Assembly (NCBI GenBank): GCA_029817715.1
Contig: JARUPY010000087.1
Coordinates: 3,472,001 to 3,536,000 of the forward strand
Length of the DNA stretch: 64,000 nucleotides
Direction of reading: 5' to 3'
From: Melastoma dodecandrum
Lineage: Eukaryota > Streptophyta > Magnoliopsida > Myrtales > Melastomataceae
Positions 31,701-41,940 of this stretch are shown in pieces. Each line of letters opens with the position of its first letter. Positions within the stretch are counted from its first letter, which is position 1. The notes beneath the pieces were generated by a model. The model was not told the origin of the DNA and did no database searches. It worked only from the letters and a program-made list of their open reading frames with translations. Position numbers and translations under genes: made by a program.

Positions 31701-32844
31701 GGCTGCCAAAAAGACCAAGTCCCCAGAGAAACCTATTCCTGAGAACACCTTCACGGAGGACCTGGATTCGTTTATCTTTCCGGTAAATTCTCTTGTCTCT
31801 AAGAAAGAGATAGAAACTGTTTTGGCCGATGATAAACTGCCTAAATGTGATGCTGCGGGTAGGCAGATTGCCACCTTTAAGCGGATCGATTTTAACTGGT
31901 TTGCGGCTAATGGACTTGATATTGCCCCTCTGCTGGATAGAATCGGTTTGAGAACCTTCTGTGAGACCTATCCAGAGCTGCCTGTCTCTCGTTTGAGAGA
32001 GTTCTATGCGAACATCACGTTCCATGAACAGAGCCCGCATGCCAAGTTCATAAAGACAGTCATTGAAGGGGTCACACTGGTATTCTCTGCCCATGATGTG
32101 AATCAATTGTTCAGCTGTATGGAGCATGATCCTCTGCCAGACATGGAAAGAGAAGAATCCTACAGCATCATCTTGGGACAGAAGGTCCAAGCGACCAAGT
32201 ACCTTGAGTCCACCAAGCTGGATCTCAAAACTCGTATTCTGCATCGAGTGGTTCTGTTCTGCCTTCTACCAAGAACTGGAAGCATGGACACCGTCACCCC
32301 AAATGATGCGACGTTGATGGCTCATATCCTGAAGGGCATTCCCTTTAATCTTGGTTTGCTGGTATTCTCCCACATGAAAAGATGCTGCAATACGGCTGGG
32401 AAAGCTCTCCCTTGTGGCCAGGTAATCGCCGGCCGTCTGAAATTAGCTCGTGTCTCTACTGATGCTTCTACATTTCAAGAAAAGTGGAAAGTTGGCACTT
32501 TTGGACAACAAATTATAGCCAGCATGCATTATGTGAGGAAGGGCTCTACTTGGACCTTGAAAGGGAAGTCACAGGATTCTGCGCGTGATGATGAGGATAA
32601 GCTTCAAGAGGCCAAGAAGAATGCTGAAGCATCTTCTGCTCGACCCTCTGCTGCTAAGCCTGCTGCTAGGAGACGTCCTACATCATCTGCTGAAGCTCAA
32701 GTCCCTGTGGATAACATGGCTCTCCTCAATCTTGGGGAAGACATCCGCGTCCTTCAGCGAATGGTCACTGACCTGATTTGCTTAGTGGAATGCCAGGACA
32801 AGCTTCTGCGCAAGCATCTGGAAAAGGATTCTGCTGAGGAGTGA
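28780..32844 (+). pseudogene. SIRE-like gag-pol with one stop and RT/RNase H deleted, fused to a C-terminal extra domain
   Basis: The frame starts MAENYNVPKPHVGNPPIFDG. In one frame it carries gag (UBN2 type, residues 15-230), a CCHC knuckle CYKCKKKGHYSIEC (about 276), protease WYLDSGCSRHMTGD (about 349), the integrase HHCC region (LWHRRLGHSNF, CEACSLGK) and the integrase core (MDLFGPT, RTDHGTEF, NGVAERKNRT). A single TAA at 31261-31263 interrupts it after RAPAL. The same frame goes on to the beginning of RT (WILAMQEELDQFERNKVW, LVPKP). At about 31484 it jumps to a lysine/proline-rich stretch and a domain with FNWFAANGLDIAPLLDRIGL and FVIKTVIEGV-like FIKTVIEGVTLVFSAHDVNQ, ending in a coiled-coil-like tail. 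That part resembles the 'putative plant transposon protein' domain found in the extra ORF of SIRE-type elements. No YVDD or RNase H motif is present. Confidence 0.85.
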
Positions 32845-33607
32845 TCTCTTTAGTTGCCGTTTCTTTTCTTTTCTGCATTTCTAGCTAGACCAAAAATTGA
32901 TTTATGTGGTCTACTAGATTGTAATAAGTGTCACCTCGTGGACACATTTCCTTTCAGCAGTATGGAATTGAACTTTCTGTCACACCTTCTGCACCACATT
33001 CTACATGACGGTTTTGCACTCTCTGCTCTACCCTCTGCGAGAATTAAAACTACCTTCTGCATGTTGGTTATGAACGACATGTCATACCTTCTGCAAGAAA
33101 TTTACTCTTCTTTATCAACCTACATTCATCTTCTTTTTGATGTGACAAAAAGGGGGAGAAAATTGTGTTGAGGGGCAGTACCTTGCTCTGTATTGGTTAT
33201 AGAAAAATCCTTGATTTTCTATAACTAAATGGGTCGTAGAAGGCTATACCGTCTACGGTGTAGACGCCTATGAGACTGATACAGCTCATAATCGCAACCT
33301 TCTGCAGGGAATGCGATTCGTGATCTTTTTAAAGTCACTATTGCTGGGAGTGCAGAAATGAAATACCATCATTTTTGTCGGGTTAAATACAAAAGCTCAA
33401 TGCTCTGTATAAATCACAGAAGCCTTTGTGCTCTGTAAATAACCTTCTTTATAACAGAAGCTTCTATGCTCTGTTTCACAGAAACCTTATGGTTCTGTAC
33501 AAACGCGAGACTCTTACTCTCATCAATTTAGGGGGAGTTAGGGGGAGTTCTTGCGAAAACATTTCCCTCAACGATGAATGTTTTGTCATCATCAAAAAGG
33601 GGGAGAT
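32845..33607 (+). other. SIRE-like 3' non-coding region and polypurine tract
   Basis: This is a non-coding stretch rich in CTTCTGCA and ACAGAAGC words. It ends in AAAAAGGGGGAGAT (about 33594-33607), the polypurine tract, directly before the TG of the 3' LTR. A similar GGGGGAG run at 33530-33550 might be a second tract. Confidence 0.7.
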
Positions 33608-34610
33608 TGTTGGGACGGTTTTGATGATGAACCGGACCCTCTGTACTACAGAAGGTCGAACATTCTATTCTACAGAAGCTTCTCATAATGAGGATCTTTT
33701 TGTAAGAATCATTGTTGTAATTAAATGATTAGTTATCAATTATTTAATTACGAAATATACATTATCTGATTAAGATATTCGTCTAATCAGATTACCATGA
33801 TTTGATTTCCAAATAATCATATTGGAGATAATATTTCTTATAGAAGGAAATAAGATCTCTATTTATTCAAAGGTTCTACTAGTTGGTCTACAGGCTTCTG
33901 TAAGCTCTTACGACCTCTATATGACCGTTATTTGGATACCTATCACCACCACCTGTCCAGATACATTCTCACGTGTGTCTTTATCAGGATGGAACGAATT
34001 ATTACACCAATGGAAATAAATCTTCGGTTATTTCCATCTGGAGAAGGCTATCGAGCAGAACCTTCTGCGATACCTTCTATTGTGCACTATTCATGGAAAA
34101 TATATCATAATCCTATTCTGATTTATTTTCTACCAGAATACTTGCACGTATATATTATTCCTGTACATTAATTATTTTGTTAACTAATTCTTTATTTCTT
34201 ATTTTGCAGATTAGGTTTTTATTTTTACCTTTTGTATTTTATTCTCTTTGCGTGTGTAAAAGGCCATGCTCTCTCCCATTCAAAATATATAACACAGAAC
34301 ATTCATTTTCCCTTATCCCATTCTGATCAGAGAGAGCGTGTGCTTGAGTTTTAGTTCTTTCATTCGTTCGAGTTAGTCACACGAGGATCACTACTGGCGG
34401 AAGCTGCATCGTTGGTGAAACCTTTTGGGAGAGTGACTCGGGGGCTCGAGGGACTCGACTGGAAGCTGCAGGATACGTTGGCTGGAGGCACGGCTGGAGG
34501 TCGTGTGATCAACGTGCAGCGGGTCGGAGAGAAGGGCTGAACCTCGGGAGCACAGAAGGTGAGGGACTAACCAGCTTCTGTTGTGTAGAGCTCTGTGTGC
34601 AGGAACCTCA

Positions 34611-34810
34611 GGACAAGAGGAAGGTTGTCACCTCAGGATAGGAGGAAGGCTGTCACCCCAGAACAGAGGGAACGCTGTTCAACCTCAGGACAGGAGGAAG
34701 GCTGTCACCTCATGACAGGAGGAAGGCTGTCACCCCAGGACAGAGGGCACGCTGTTCATCCTAGGACAAAGGATACGTTGTCCACCCTAAGACAAAGGGA
34801 ACGTTGTCTA
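34611..34810 (+). repeat. Array of eight 26-bp units, each a potential hairpin
   Basis: Units begin at about 34611, 34637, 34660, 34687, 34713, 34738, 34764 and 34790. Each has two 5-6 base arms around an 8-base purine-rich loop. Examples are GACAA-GAGGAAGG-TTGTC, GAACAG-AGGGAACG-CTGTTC, TGACAG-GAGGAAGG-CTGTCA and GGACAA-AGGATACG-TTGTCC. Arm changes are mostly matched on the other side (A-T for G-C, or G-U wobble). Confidence 0.85.
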
Positions 34811-34919
34811 CTTACGTAGGGTTCGCTACGTACTCGCGTGGGGTACGCCACGAAGTCGTTATCCTTGAGGGATTGCGCATTTGCTACCTTGTTAGTCACG
34901 TTAACGCGTGCAACCTCCT

Positions 34920-35800
34920 GTAGTGCAGAATCTTCGGATCTGTACAACCTCCTGTAGAGCAGAACCTTCAGGTCTGAATCTACTTTAGTGCAGAACCTTA
35001 CGGTCTGTACAACTCTCTGTAGTACAGAACTCTACGTTCTGTGCATACAATCTCTTTGTCACTTTTGCTACAGAACCTCACGGTCTGTTCAGTAGAAGGT
35101 TGACAACTCTTAGTACAGAATCTTTCAGATCTGTGCTTCTCAAACAAGTCATTTCTAATACGAACCATTTTGATTTGTTAAAGATTGACATATTCTTGGT
35201 ACAGAACCTTACGGTCTGTGCTATACCTTCTGTGATACATAATCCTTGGATCTGTTCTGTAGAAGGTTGAAGCTTACAGTACAGAATCTCTTGATCTGTG
35301 CTATAGAACGTTAACAAGTCTGACACAGAACCATCTGGTCAGTATTGTGCCTTACCTTCTTCGACACAGAACCTTCGGTCTGTGTTGTGCCTAAGACTCT
35401 TCGACACAGAACCCTCTGGTCTGTGTTGTGCCAAACCTTCTTCGACACAGAACCCTCTGGTCTGTGTTGTGCCAAACCTTCTTCGACACAGAACCCTCTG
35501 GTCTGTGTTGTGCCAAACCTTCTTCGACACAGAACCCTCTGGTATGTGTTGTGCCAAACCTCTTCAACACAGAACTCTCTGATCTGTGTTGTGCCTAAGT
35601 TTCTTCGACACAGAACCCTTTGATCTGTGTTGTGCCGAACTTGCTACGATGCAAAACCTTCTGGTCTGTATTGAGCCTAAGTTACTATAGTACAGAACCT
35701 CAGTGTTTGTGCTTCGTAACAAACCTCTACGGTACAAAACCTTCTGGTCTGTGCTCTGCCACTCAAGCCTCTATTGTACAGAACCTACGAGTCTGCTTTT
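34920..35800 (+). repeat. Array of about 20 CAGAACC...GGTCTG inverted repeats, partly a 41-bp tandem repeat
   Basis: From about 34924 imperfect inverted repeats of the form ACAGAACC-N4-GGTCTGT recur every 30-45 bases. Between 35360 and 35640 they become a clear tandem array of about 41 bp with ACACAGAACCCTCTGGTCTG and a TTGTGCCAAACCTTCTTCG spacer. Variants include CAGAATC...GATCTG and CAGAAC...GTTCTG. Frames read through this repeat are shadows. Confidence 0.85.
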
Positions 35801-36007
35801 AGTTGCTATCACTTGTGTAATTTGTACTGAGATACATTTGAGTGGAAACCATCCAAATATCTGGGTGAAGAGTGGACGTAAGCAATTTACTGAACCTATT
35901 TACGGTTCTGTTTAACAGAAGTTTTCTTCCACTACGGGGTAAAACGAAAAAGCGTTAAAATCCGAATTTGGAGATTAACACTAATTCACCCCCCTCTTAG
36001 TGTAACA

Positions 36008-36240
36008 TGATGTAACAGTAAGCATGATCAGCAGCCATCGTTACATCCGCTCCTGCTAGAATCCCCCTGAACAACGGGGATTCCTCAATCTCTAAACAGC
36101 TCCACCTCCGGTTTAGCCAGCTTCTTTGAATCTTCCTCCTCCGCTTCCTGCTTCAAACTCCATATTCAACAACACCATCCAACCTCTGCCGGTTCCCATT
36201 TCCCGGGCTCGTCGTTGTCCTCGTCTTATATAGGCTCTAT
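36008..36240 (-). pseudogene. Possible 5' part of the gene interrupted by the SIRE-like Copia
   Basis: On the minus strand a TATATAAG box (36225-36232) is followed by an ATG context and protein-like frames, for example LFRGILAGADVTMAADHAYC or, in another frame, SKKLAKPEVELFRD. No single frame is open to the element border, so an intron or damage must be assumed. Linking it to 27365-27640 rests only on the two pieces flanking one insertion. Confidence 0.3.
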
Positions 36241-37000
36241 GGGCCTGTTTGGCTATCAAAGACGACTGGGAGACACCAAACACGTCATGCCTTGAGAAAG
36301 TCGAGCGAATACATATTATTTATCATTTTTCTTGTATTTCATAAGTCCAAATTGGTGTGGTGTGGTCAGTTCGTGAATTTGTTCTAAAATAACGTAATAG
36401 TGAAAATATTTGAAAATATTTTACAAAATATGATAGGTAATTTTAAAATTCTTTCGAATAATATTTTTTAATTTTTTTTAAAAAGTGAAATCTAAAATCG
36501 GAGTTGATAATTCCGATTTTATGTTCTCGAGTTGATAATTTTGACTTCCTTTAAAGAGTAAAATAAAAAATCGAAGTCAACGACTCTAATTTCAAGACAT
36601 TATTTAATAAATTTTAAAAATACTAACCATCGCCGAATATTTTCACTGTTAACCTTAGATTAGCTATAGCTCTGCTCTTGGAACTAAGTGCTAGTGTCCA
36701 CTTCTATCAACCAAAAACCCCATAATATACATGTCAAATCATGAGATATTTTGTTACGTCGTGTTTGGTAAACGGCAACAATGTAGTTATAAGTTTATTA
36801 GTCGAAATACTTCATAAAATAGAGAGTTTTGTATAAATAACAGTAACATAACAATTAATGACATGAATTATTTCATAATTTTAATATATTTTAAAATATT
36901 TATAAGGCATAATAAATGTTAAATTATTGAATTTATAGGACATTAATCGTGGGTGCCCAAAGCACTCGTTAACAAAATCCAAATAGAAATTATTATTGTC
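36241..37000. other. A/T-rich intergenic interval
   Basis: No gene is recognised. From 36360 on the sequence is strongly A/T-rich. It leads into the promoter and leader of the ERD2-like gene. Confidence 0.5.
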
Positions 37001-37370
37001 AAAATTAATGGCAAGGAAAAAAAAGTTGGGGAGAGTGGTGGGTGGGGTGGGTGGCAGTTTGTAGTTGACCAAAAAGAACATTACTTGCCCACAAACCCCA
37101 CATCAATATCAGATCAAACAGGGAACCAAACACAACCTAACGAAACGCGTCATCTCCACTTTAACGGTGCACCCTCAGCCGCACCCTATCATTTCCCGGC
37201 ACACGCGAACAAGACAAACTCGATCTCTCCGACACCAACGTTGTCCGGCTGCCGGAACTCCCACCTCCCTTCCTACGTTTCGCAAGAACCCCAACCCCAC
37301 TCGGTTCTTTTACGCCAGCAGCGATCGCGCCCGCCAAACCCCTAAGGGACGAGCACCGAAAGGGAGATCG

Positions 37371-38897
37371 ATGAAGGGGACGAAGGCTGCGAGGCGGCCG
37401 ATTCAGGCCGCGGCTACCTGGCTGAGGCGGCAGCCTCCCAAGGTTAAGGCTTTCCTCGCAGTGGTCGCCGGGATGGCCGCCCTCGTCTTCCTCCGCATGG
37501 TCGTCCACGACCACGATAACCTCTTCGTCGCTGCCGAGGCCGTCCATGCTCTCGGAATCTCCGTCCTCATCTACAAGCTAACCAAGGAGAAGACTTGCGC
37601 CGGTACCTCCTCTCTCTCTCTCTCTACCGTCAGTATCCCCCTCTATGTATATCGACTACAATTTGATCGGATGGGATGGGATTGTTCCGGGTTTTGTTCG
37701 GTTAGGGTTGTCGCTAAAGTCGCAGGAGCTGACGGCCCTGTTCCTCGCGGTGAGGCTGTACTGTAGCTTCGTGATGGAATACGACATACATACCTTGCTT
37801 GATTCGGCTACATTGGTGACCACCCTTTGGGTTATCTACATGATCCGATTCAAGCTCAGGTCTAGTTACATGGAAGAGAAGGACAATTTTGCCGTTTACT
37901 ATGTGGTTAGACCTTGTTGATCCCCTCGCATTATTCTGTCCTTTGTGGTGTGATCAATACGTCTTCACGCAGTAGTGTTCTTTGGTCATTCAATACAGGC
38001 GGTACCATGTGTGGTTCTCTCCCTGATTATTCACCCGTCGACACATCATCACATCATTAACAGGATCTGTTGGGCCTTTTGCGTGTACCTGGAGGCTGTT
38101 TCTGTGTTGCCCCAGCTCCGTGTCATGCAGAATACGAAGGTGAATTAATTTCTTTCTATCCAAAGAGTTGTGTGTTGTTGTATATGATACCAGTTGCATT
38201 GTTTCATTTCAAACCTTTGTGCAGTGCTGGTAGTTCAACCCATGGTGAAAGGTTGCTTCAATGTTCATGTCCGCCATATCATATAAAAGATGATCCTTTT
38301 AATGTGGGGTGGTTTTATTGTGATTATCTTTCAGATTGTTGAGCCTTTTACAGCTCATTATGTGTTCGCTCTGGGGATTGCAAGGTTCTTGAGTTGTGCC
38401 CATTGGGTTCTCCAGGTTAGGAAACACAACCCTTATTTGCTGTGATCTCCCATCTGTTGTTTTTCTAGCCCTTTCGAAATGTGCTGATGGCAAAGGTTTA
38501 TAACGATGGAATATATTGGCACCATCAAGCAAGTCTGCAGACCTTTTTGGTTTGCATGCGTTGGTTAGATGATGATTTGTGCATCGGAGTTGTGTTGAGT
38601 CCAAGCATTTTGGATCCAACCTTACGCAGGTTTTGGATACACGAGGGCGTTTGCTGACAGCGCTCGGCTATGGATTGTGGCCTTCCATGGTCCTTCTGTC
38701 CGAGATCGTGCAGACCTTCATCCTCGCTGATTTCTGCTACTACTACGTCAAAAGGTAGTTAAATTCCCTAGCCTACTCTTTCTCTTTTCGTCCTTTTGCA
38801 CATTCTCTTTTCACCAATGCATACTTTGAAACCTCTTTGGTTTCTCAGCGTCTTCGGTGGGCAACTGGTGGTGCGCCTTCCCTCCGGAGTGGTGTGA
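37371..38897 (+). CDS. ERD2/KDEL-receptor-like protein, 6 exons, 275 aa
   Basis: Family members are seven-helix membrane proteins of the Golgi and ER. Classical ERD2 returns HDEL/KDEL proteins to the ER; this longer plant subgroup (about 270-275 aa) is less well studied. Exons are 37371-37602, 37706-37905, 37999-38139, 38335-38415, 38630-38754 and 38849-38897, all with GT-AG borders and total coding length 828. The protein starts MKGTKAARRPIQ and reads FLAVVAGMAALVFLRMVVHD, HDNLFVAAEAVHALGISVLI, YKLTKEKTCAGLSLKSQELT, FVMEYDIHTLLDSATLVTTL, VVLSLIIHPSTHHHIINRI, IVEPFTAHYVFALGIARFLS and LADFCYYYVKSVFGGQ. It ends LRLPSGVV-like (VRLPSGVV). No breaks are seen. The first intron has a TC microsatellite. 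Confidence 0.95.
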
Positions 38898-39370
38898 ATT
38901 AAGGTGAACTAAACAATACAACATACCAGAGAACTCGAGGGTGGCACCTGGGCCACACTCGAGATGCACCCCTCACACCTAGGACCTCCTTTTACCTCTC
39001 TCTGAATAGCATCCGTTGTTGTAAGGACTTCCGAGAGTTTGTCCTTGTCGAAATGGACTATTTTTGAACGGGTTGGCATGGGAATGTTAGAAAAGTTGCG
39101 ATCTCAAACTAAATTATCTTGAATGTCTCTCCCCATATGATATCGCTGGTCTGGCGCTATTTGAGCCATTGTTTCCCGAAGCCTAGTTCATATTTTTGCC
39201 CATTGCCGAACGGTGGAATACTCAAAATGCTACAAGCTACGGACAGTCGCTGCCGCACCCCTCCCTCCTCGTTCATGTTCCACACTTGTGCTTATTTCAT
39301 AAGACACCTACCTATCACCCATTTCATTATCAATGATCAGATTTCCCAAGTATCTCATAGTTTCAGGTCA
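38898..39370. other. Intergenic interval between the ERD2-like and GASA genes
   Basis: It should contain the 3' end of the ERD2-like transcript and the promoter of the GASA gene. No clear TATA box or other gene is seen. Confidence 0.5.
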
Positions 39371-39375
39371 CGAGC

Positions 39376-39851
39376 ATGGCACGTTACTCCAAAGCCCAAG
39401 CCCAGCTTGCTTCTACTCTCCTCATCGCTTGTCTCCTCTAATAGATTGCTCACCACCAACACCAACACCGCCGCCGGCAATCAGACAACCTCGGTATGTT
39501 AATCCCAATCACACTCATGTCTTGTCTTTGCACATTCTTGCTGGGGGATTATTTGATAATTCATATTTGCATGCACCCCTGGAAAGGAAAGGTCTTTGGT
39601 GACCTAAAAATGTGTAACTCCGCCGACTCTTCTTTCATTTTTTCTCCCCTCCAAAGATAATGATTTGTTTGTTTTTCATCCATGTAAGATGCCAGTTATC
39701 ATCGAGGCAGAACCTGTGCCCGAGGGCGTGTGGCGAGTGCTGCGTGCGATGCAGCTGCATCCCGCCCGGGACATCGGGAAACAAGGAGTTTTGCCCATGC
39801 CACGCGAGGCTCACCAGCCACAACAACCGCTTCAAATGCCCTTTAGAATAA
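39376..39851 (+). CDS. GASA/snakin cysteine-rich peptide gene (GA-regulated), structure uncertain
   Basis: GASA/snakin peptides are secreted, cysteine-rich and often gibberellin-responsive. The last exon (about 39690-39851) encodes RCQLSSRQNLCPRACGECCV, then RCSCIPPGTSGNKEFCPCHA and RLTSHNNRFKCPLE. This is the C-terminal part of the GASA domain, including the CC pair and the KCP end. A signal-peptide-like start MARYSKAQAQLASTLLIACL lies at 39376. It hits TAA about 21 codons in, but one base over the frame reads SNRLLTTNTNTAAGNQTTS up to a GTATGT donor (39494). I could not find the exon with the first cysteine pair (CxxxC). Either an exon is missed or the gene is damaged by a frameshift and a loss. 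The domain call is firm, the gene model is not. Confidence 0.65.
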
Positions 39852-40064
39852 TTCCCAATGCGCGAAATCTCTGTGATGAAATCAAATGCATCAAAACGTT
39901 TCGATATTGCAAAATGAATAAGAGCACCATCCCAAATAATTAATTATGTGTACATTATCCTCATATTACATCGGAAGGAGAATCCAATGACTGATATGCT
40001 AAAGGTTCTCGATGCAAGCAATAGAGAAAAGATCCCGGTATAGCCAGGCCAGCGGCATAAACAG

Positions 40065-41243
40065 TCAGTCTAACTTTTCCAATTCACCGAGTCTCTCTAT
40101 GATTGCCTGCAAACCAAATGGTGCACGAACAATCAGCAAAAAATCCAATCATTTCATGTACAATGGGCAGGAGCACCCTGGTTAATTTATTGAGGGGTGC
40201 TCGGTTAAGATTTCAAAATGTTCGTTGATATCTTACCCTCTTGCTCGTCTCCTGGATTTCACCAGCAAGGATGAATTCGTCCAGGATCAGATAAACCTTG
40301 TCAAACGAGCAGAGTCAGCTCCCGTGAAATAAAAATAAACTGAAAATGGCAAAGAGCCCAGGGAATTGAACTTCGAAAAGAATGACCTTATCCCACTATT
40401 CAAAAGGGAGGACAATCACTACCAAGAGGACTAGCATGCCAATCCGGAAGTGGAAATGCTCTCCATTCAGATGCATGTGGGGTGTATAAACAATCAATGT
40501 TCAGCAACTATATACAAAGCCTAGATGCAAGTCGCCACCAAACAGGAAGAACGCCAGCCAAAGTAAATGGCCATCGACCTATCAATGAGAGCCAAGGAGC
40601 GTGATGAATATACAAGAAGGGCAGTAATCCAGACCTTGTGAAAGTTGAATACCAGGTCCAATTCGCACACGTTGCTGAAGAAGTGATCAAGTATCTCTAC
40701 AAACAGATGAATGCACTCCAAGTATGCCAGCTCGTTATCAGTAATGTCAACACACAGCGAGAAGAACAACCCAGCGTATCTCCTATAGATAACCTTGTGA
40801 GTCCTAAACTGCGAATCCGAAAACTCCAGATGAGGCCGAAATCCTTATGAATTTCCCTACACAAGCATCGAATATATCCAGCTGTGAGATCGGATCACTA
40901 ACCTCGACGAAGTTCGTAAACTTGGGATCCCTGTTGACCACCAACCGATGAACCTAAAACGCCCAAAATCAACGACCACCCAACAGAACCAGAAGCCAAT
41001 CCCTCACCTACCAAAGAAACAATTGAATCAATACCTCGTATTCAACCTTGTGCTTCTCGGAATCCTCGAGTGGTACGTAGTACTTGGCAAGCCTCGTCTT
41101 GCCCTGCCTATTTTGCAGAAGTATGAACCTGATCTGAAACACCCAGACCCAACCCACCCCGCAACATCGACCCGTCAATCGATTCATGTATCAAAACGAG
41201 AACCCATATCGGGAATTGGCAACGTGGGTCGAGATTTCACCAT
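40065..41243 (-). CDS. AP17: AP-2 complex sigma subunit (AP17), 6 exons, 142 aa
   Basis: AP-2 sigma is the small subunit of the plasma-membrane clathrin adaptor, acting in endocytic cargo capture. Exons on the minus strand are 41243-41241 (ATG alone), 41133-41035, 40953-40903, 40808-40635, 40296-40237 and 40106-40065, all GT-AG. They total 429 bases, giving exactly the family length of 142 residues. The protein reads [109 protein letters not shown] and [20 protein letters not shown], and ends LGELEKLD. A one-codon first exon, as seen here, is also my recollection for the Arabidopsis gene. No damage is seen. The gene converges on the GASA gene with about 210 bases between. Confidence 0.96.
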
Positions 41244-41399
41244 GATCAAGAGTCGGGGTTCGAATCAAAATCGGATCTTTTCCTCTCTAGACGAACGGCC
41301 CTATGGGGGGAAGAACTCCGACGTATCTCCCTCTCCTTGCAAACGACACTTTCTTACAATTTAATTAATATATACAAATATTTAAGACAGAATAAATTA

Positions 41400-41940
41400 T
41401 TAAACGGAAGTGAAAATATTTTGCGAGTCTTTTGAAAAGACGCAGCATTCTTCCATATACTAATATACAGTTATCTATAGCAATGATGTGCTTAAATTAA
41501 TATCGAGAGCGTTGTCAATAATTTCAACAAATCGAATATCTCCGTAAACAACTTACTGCATGCCTCATGATTTCTATCATAAAAAATGTCTTCATTGTCA
41601 TGCAACAACATATTACCACCATAAAAACACAACAGCTCAATTCAAAGAGCCATAATTTTGGTACATTAATTCGTAATTTAATTCTAACAATAGTGACTTT
41701 TGAAGAGATAATAAATTTTAAAGAGCTTAAAAATTAAGATAATATTACTTTTAGAAAATCTATGTCGTCTTAAAAGACGATATTGCCTGATAAAGCTAAG
41801 TCGTCTTATGAAAAGACGACATTGCCTGAATGAGGTTAAATCGTCTTTTTGACTCTGTCCCTTCTCATAAACTCGTCCTTTCAAAAGACGTCCTAATTTT
41901 AATTAATTTTTTATTAAGGTGCTATTTTGGAATTTCTCTT
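41400..41940. repeat. Remnant with four AAGACGA/TCGTCTT palindromes
   Basis: The inverted repeats are near 41425 (GTCTTTTGAAAAGAC), 41764 (GTCGTCTTAAAAGACGA), 41803 (GTCGTCTTATGAAAAGACGA) and, more weakly, 41840-41895. The segment TATTTTGCGA...GACGCAGCATTCTTCCATA at 41413-41455 matches the reverse complement of 1995-2060, downstream of the PMD remnant, with a gap. It ends near 41935 with GCTATTTTGGAATTTCTC, also found near 2112. It is probably a small non-autonomous relative of the element there. Confidence 0.5.

Larger units (their letters stand above)
27647..36007 (+). mobile_element. SIRE/Maximus-like Ty1/Copia element, internally deleted
   Basis: The element has a shortened 5' LTR (27647-28262), a repeat-rich leader, one gag-pol frame (28780-32844) with a single internal stop and no reverse transcriptase/RNase H, a polypurine tract and a long 3' LTR (33608-36007). 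The extra domain after pol and a large LTR ending CACCCCCCTCTTAGTGTAACA-like are features of the SIRE/Maximus group. No primer-binding site was found, and no clear target-site duplication (ATGTG on the left, TGATG on the right). The shared LTR part differs at about 11 of 616 positions by hand count. Confidence 0.88.
33608..36007 (+). repeat. SIRE-like 3' LTR (about 2.4 kb) with hairpin arrays
   Basis: It starts TGTTGGGACGG at 33608. A TATA-like ATATATAA lies at 34285-34292. The right border is placed at TAGTGTAACA (36007) by the usual CA end and by the change of sequence style; it cannot be verified against the shortened 5' LTR. The part after the TATA box holds two arrays of inverted repeats (separate entries). 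Confidence 0.75.

Noticed and set aside
31540..32244. 234-codon minus-strand frame opposite the SIRE-like extra domain
   Set aside because: The plus strand has a longer frame continuous with pol. The minus peptide has no recognisable motif.
35339..35623. Repeat frames of the FDTEPSGLCCAKP type on both strands
   Set aside because: These are read-through of the 41-bp LTR hairpin repeat, not proteins.
34611..35800. CRISPR-like spacing of short palindromic repeats
   Set aside because: The repeats are degenerate, lie in a plant retrotransposon LTR, have no unique spacers of constant length, and no cas genes are present.
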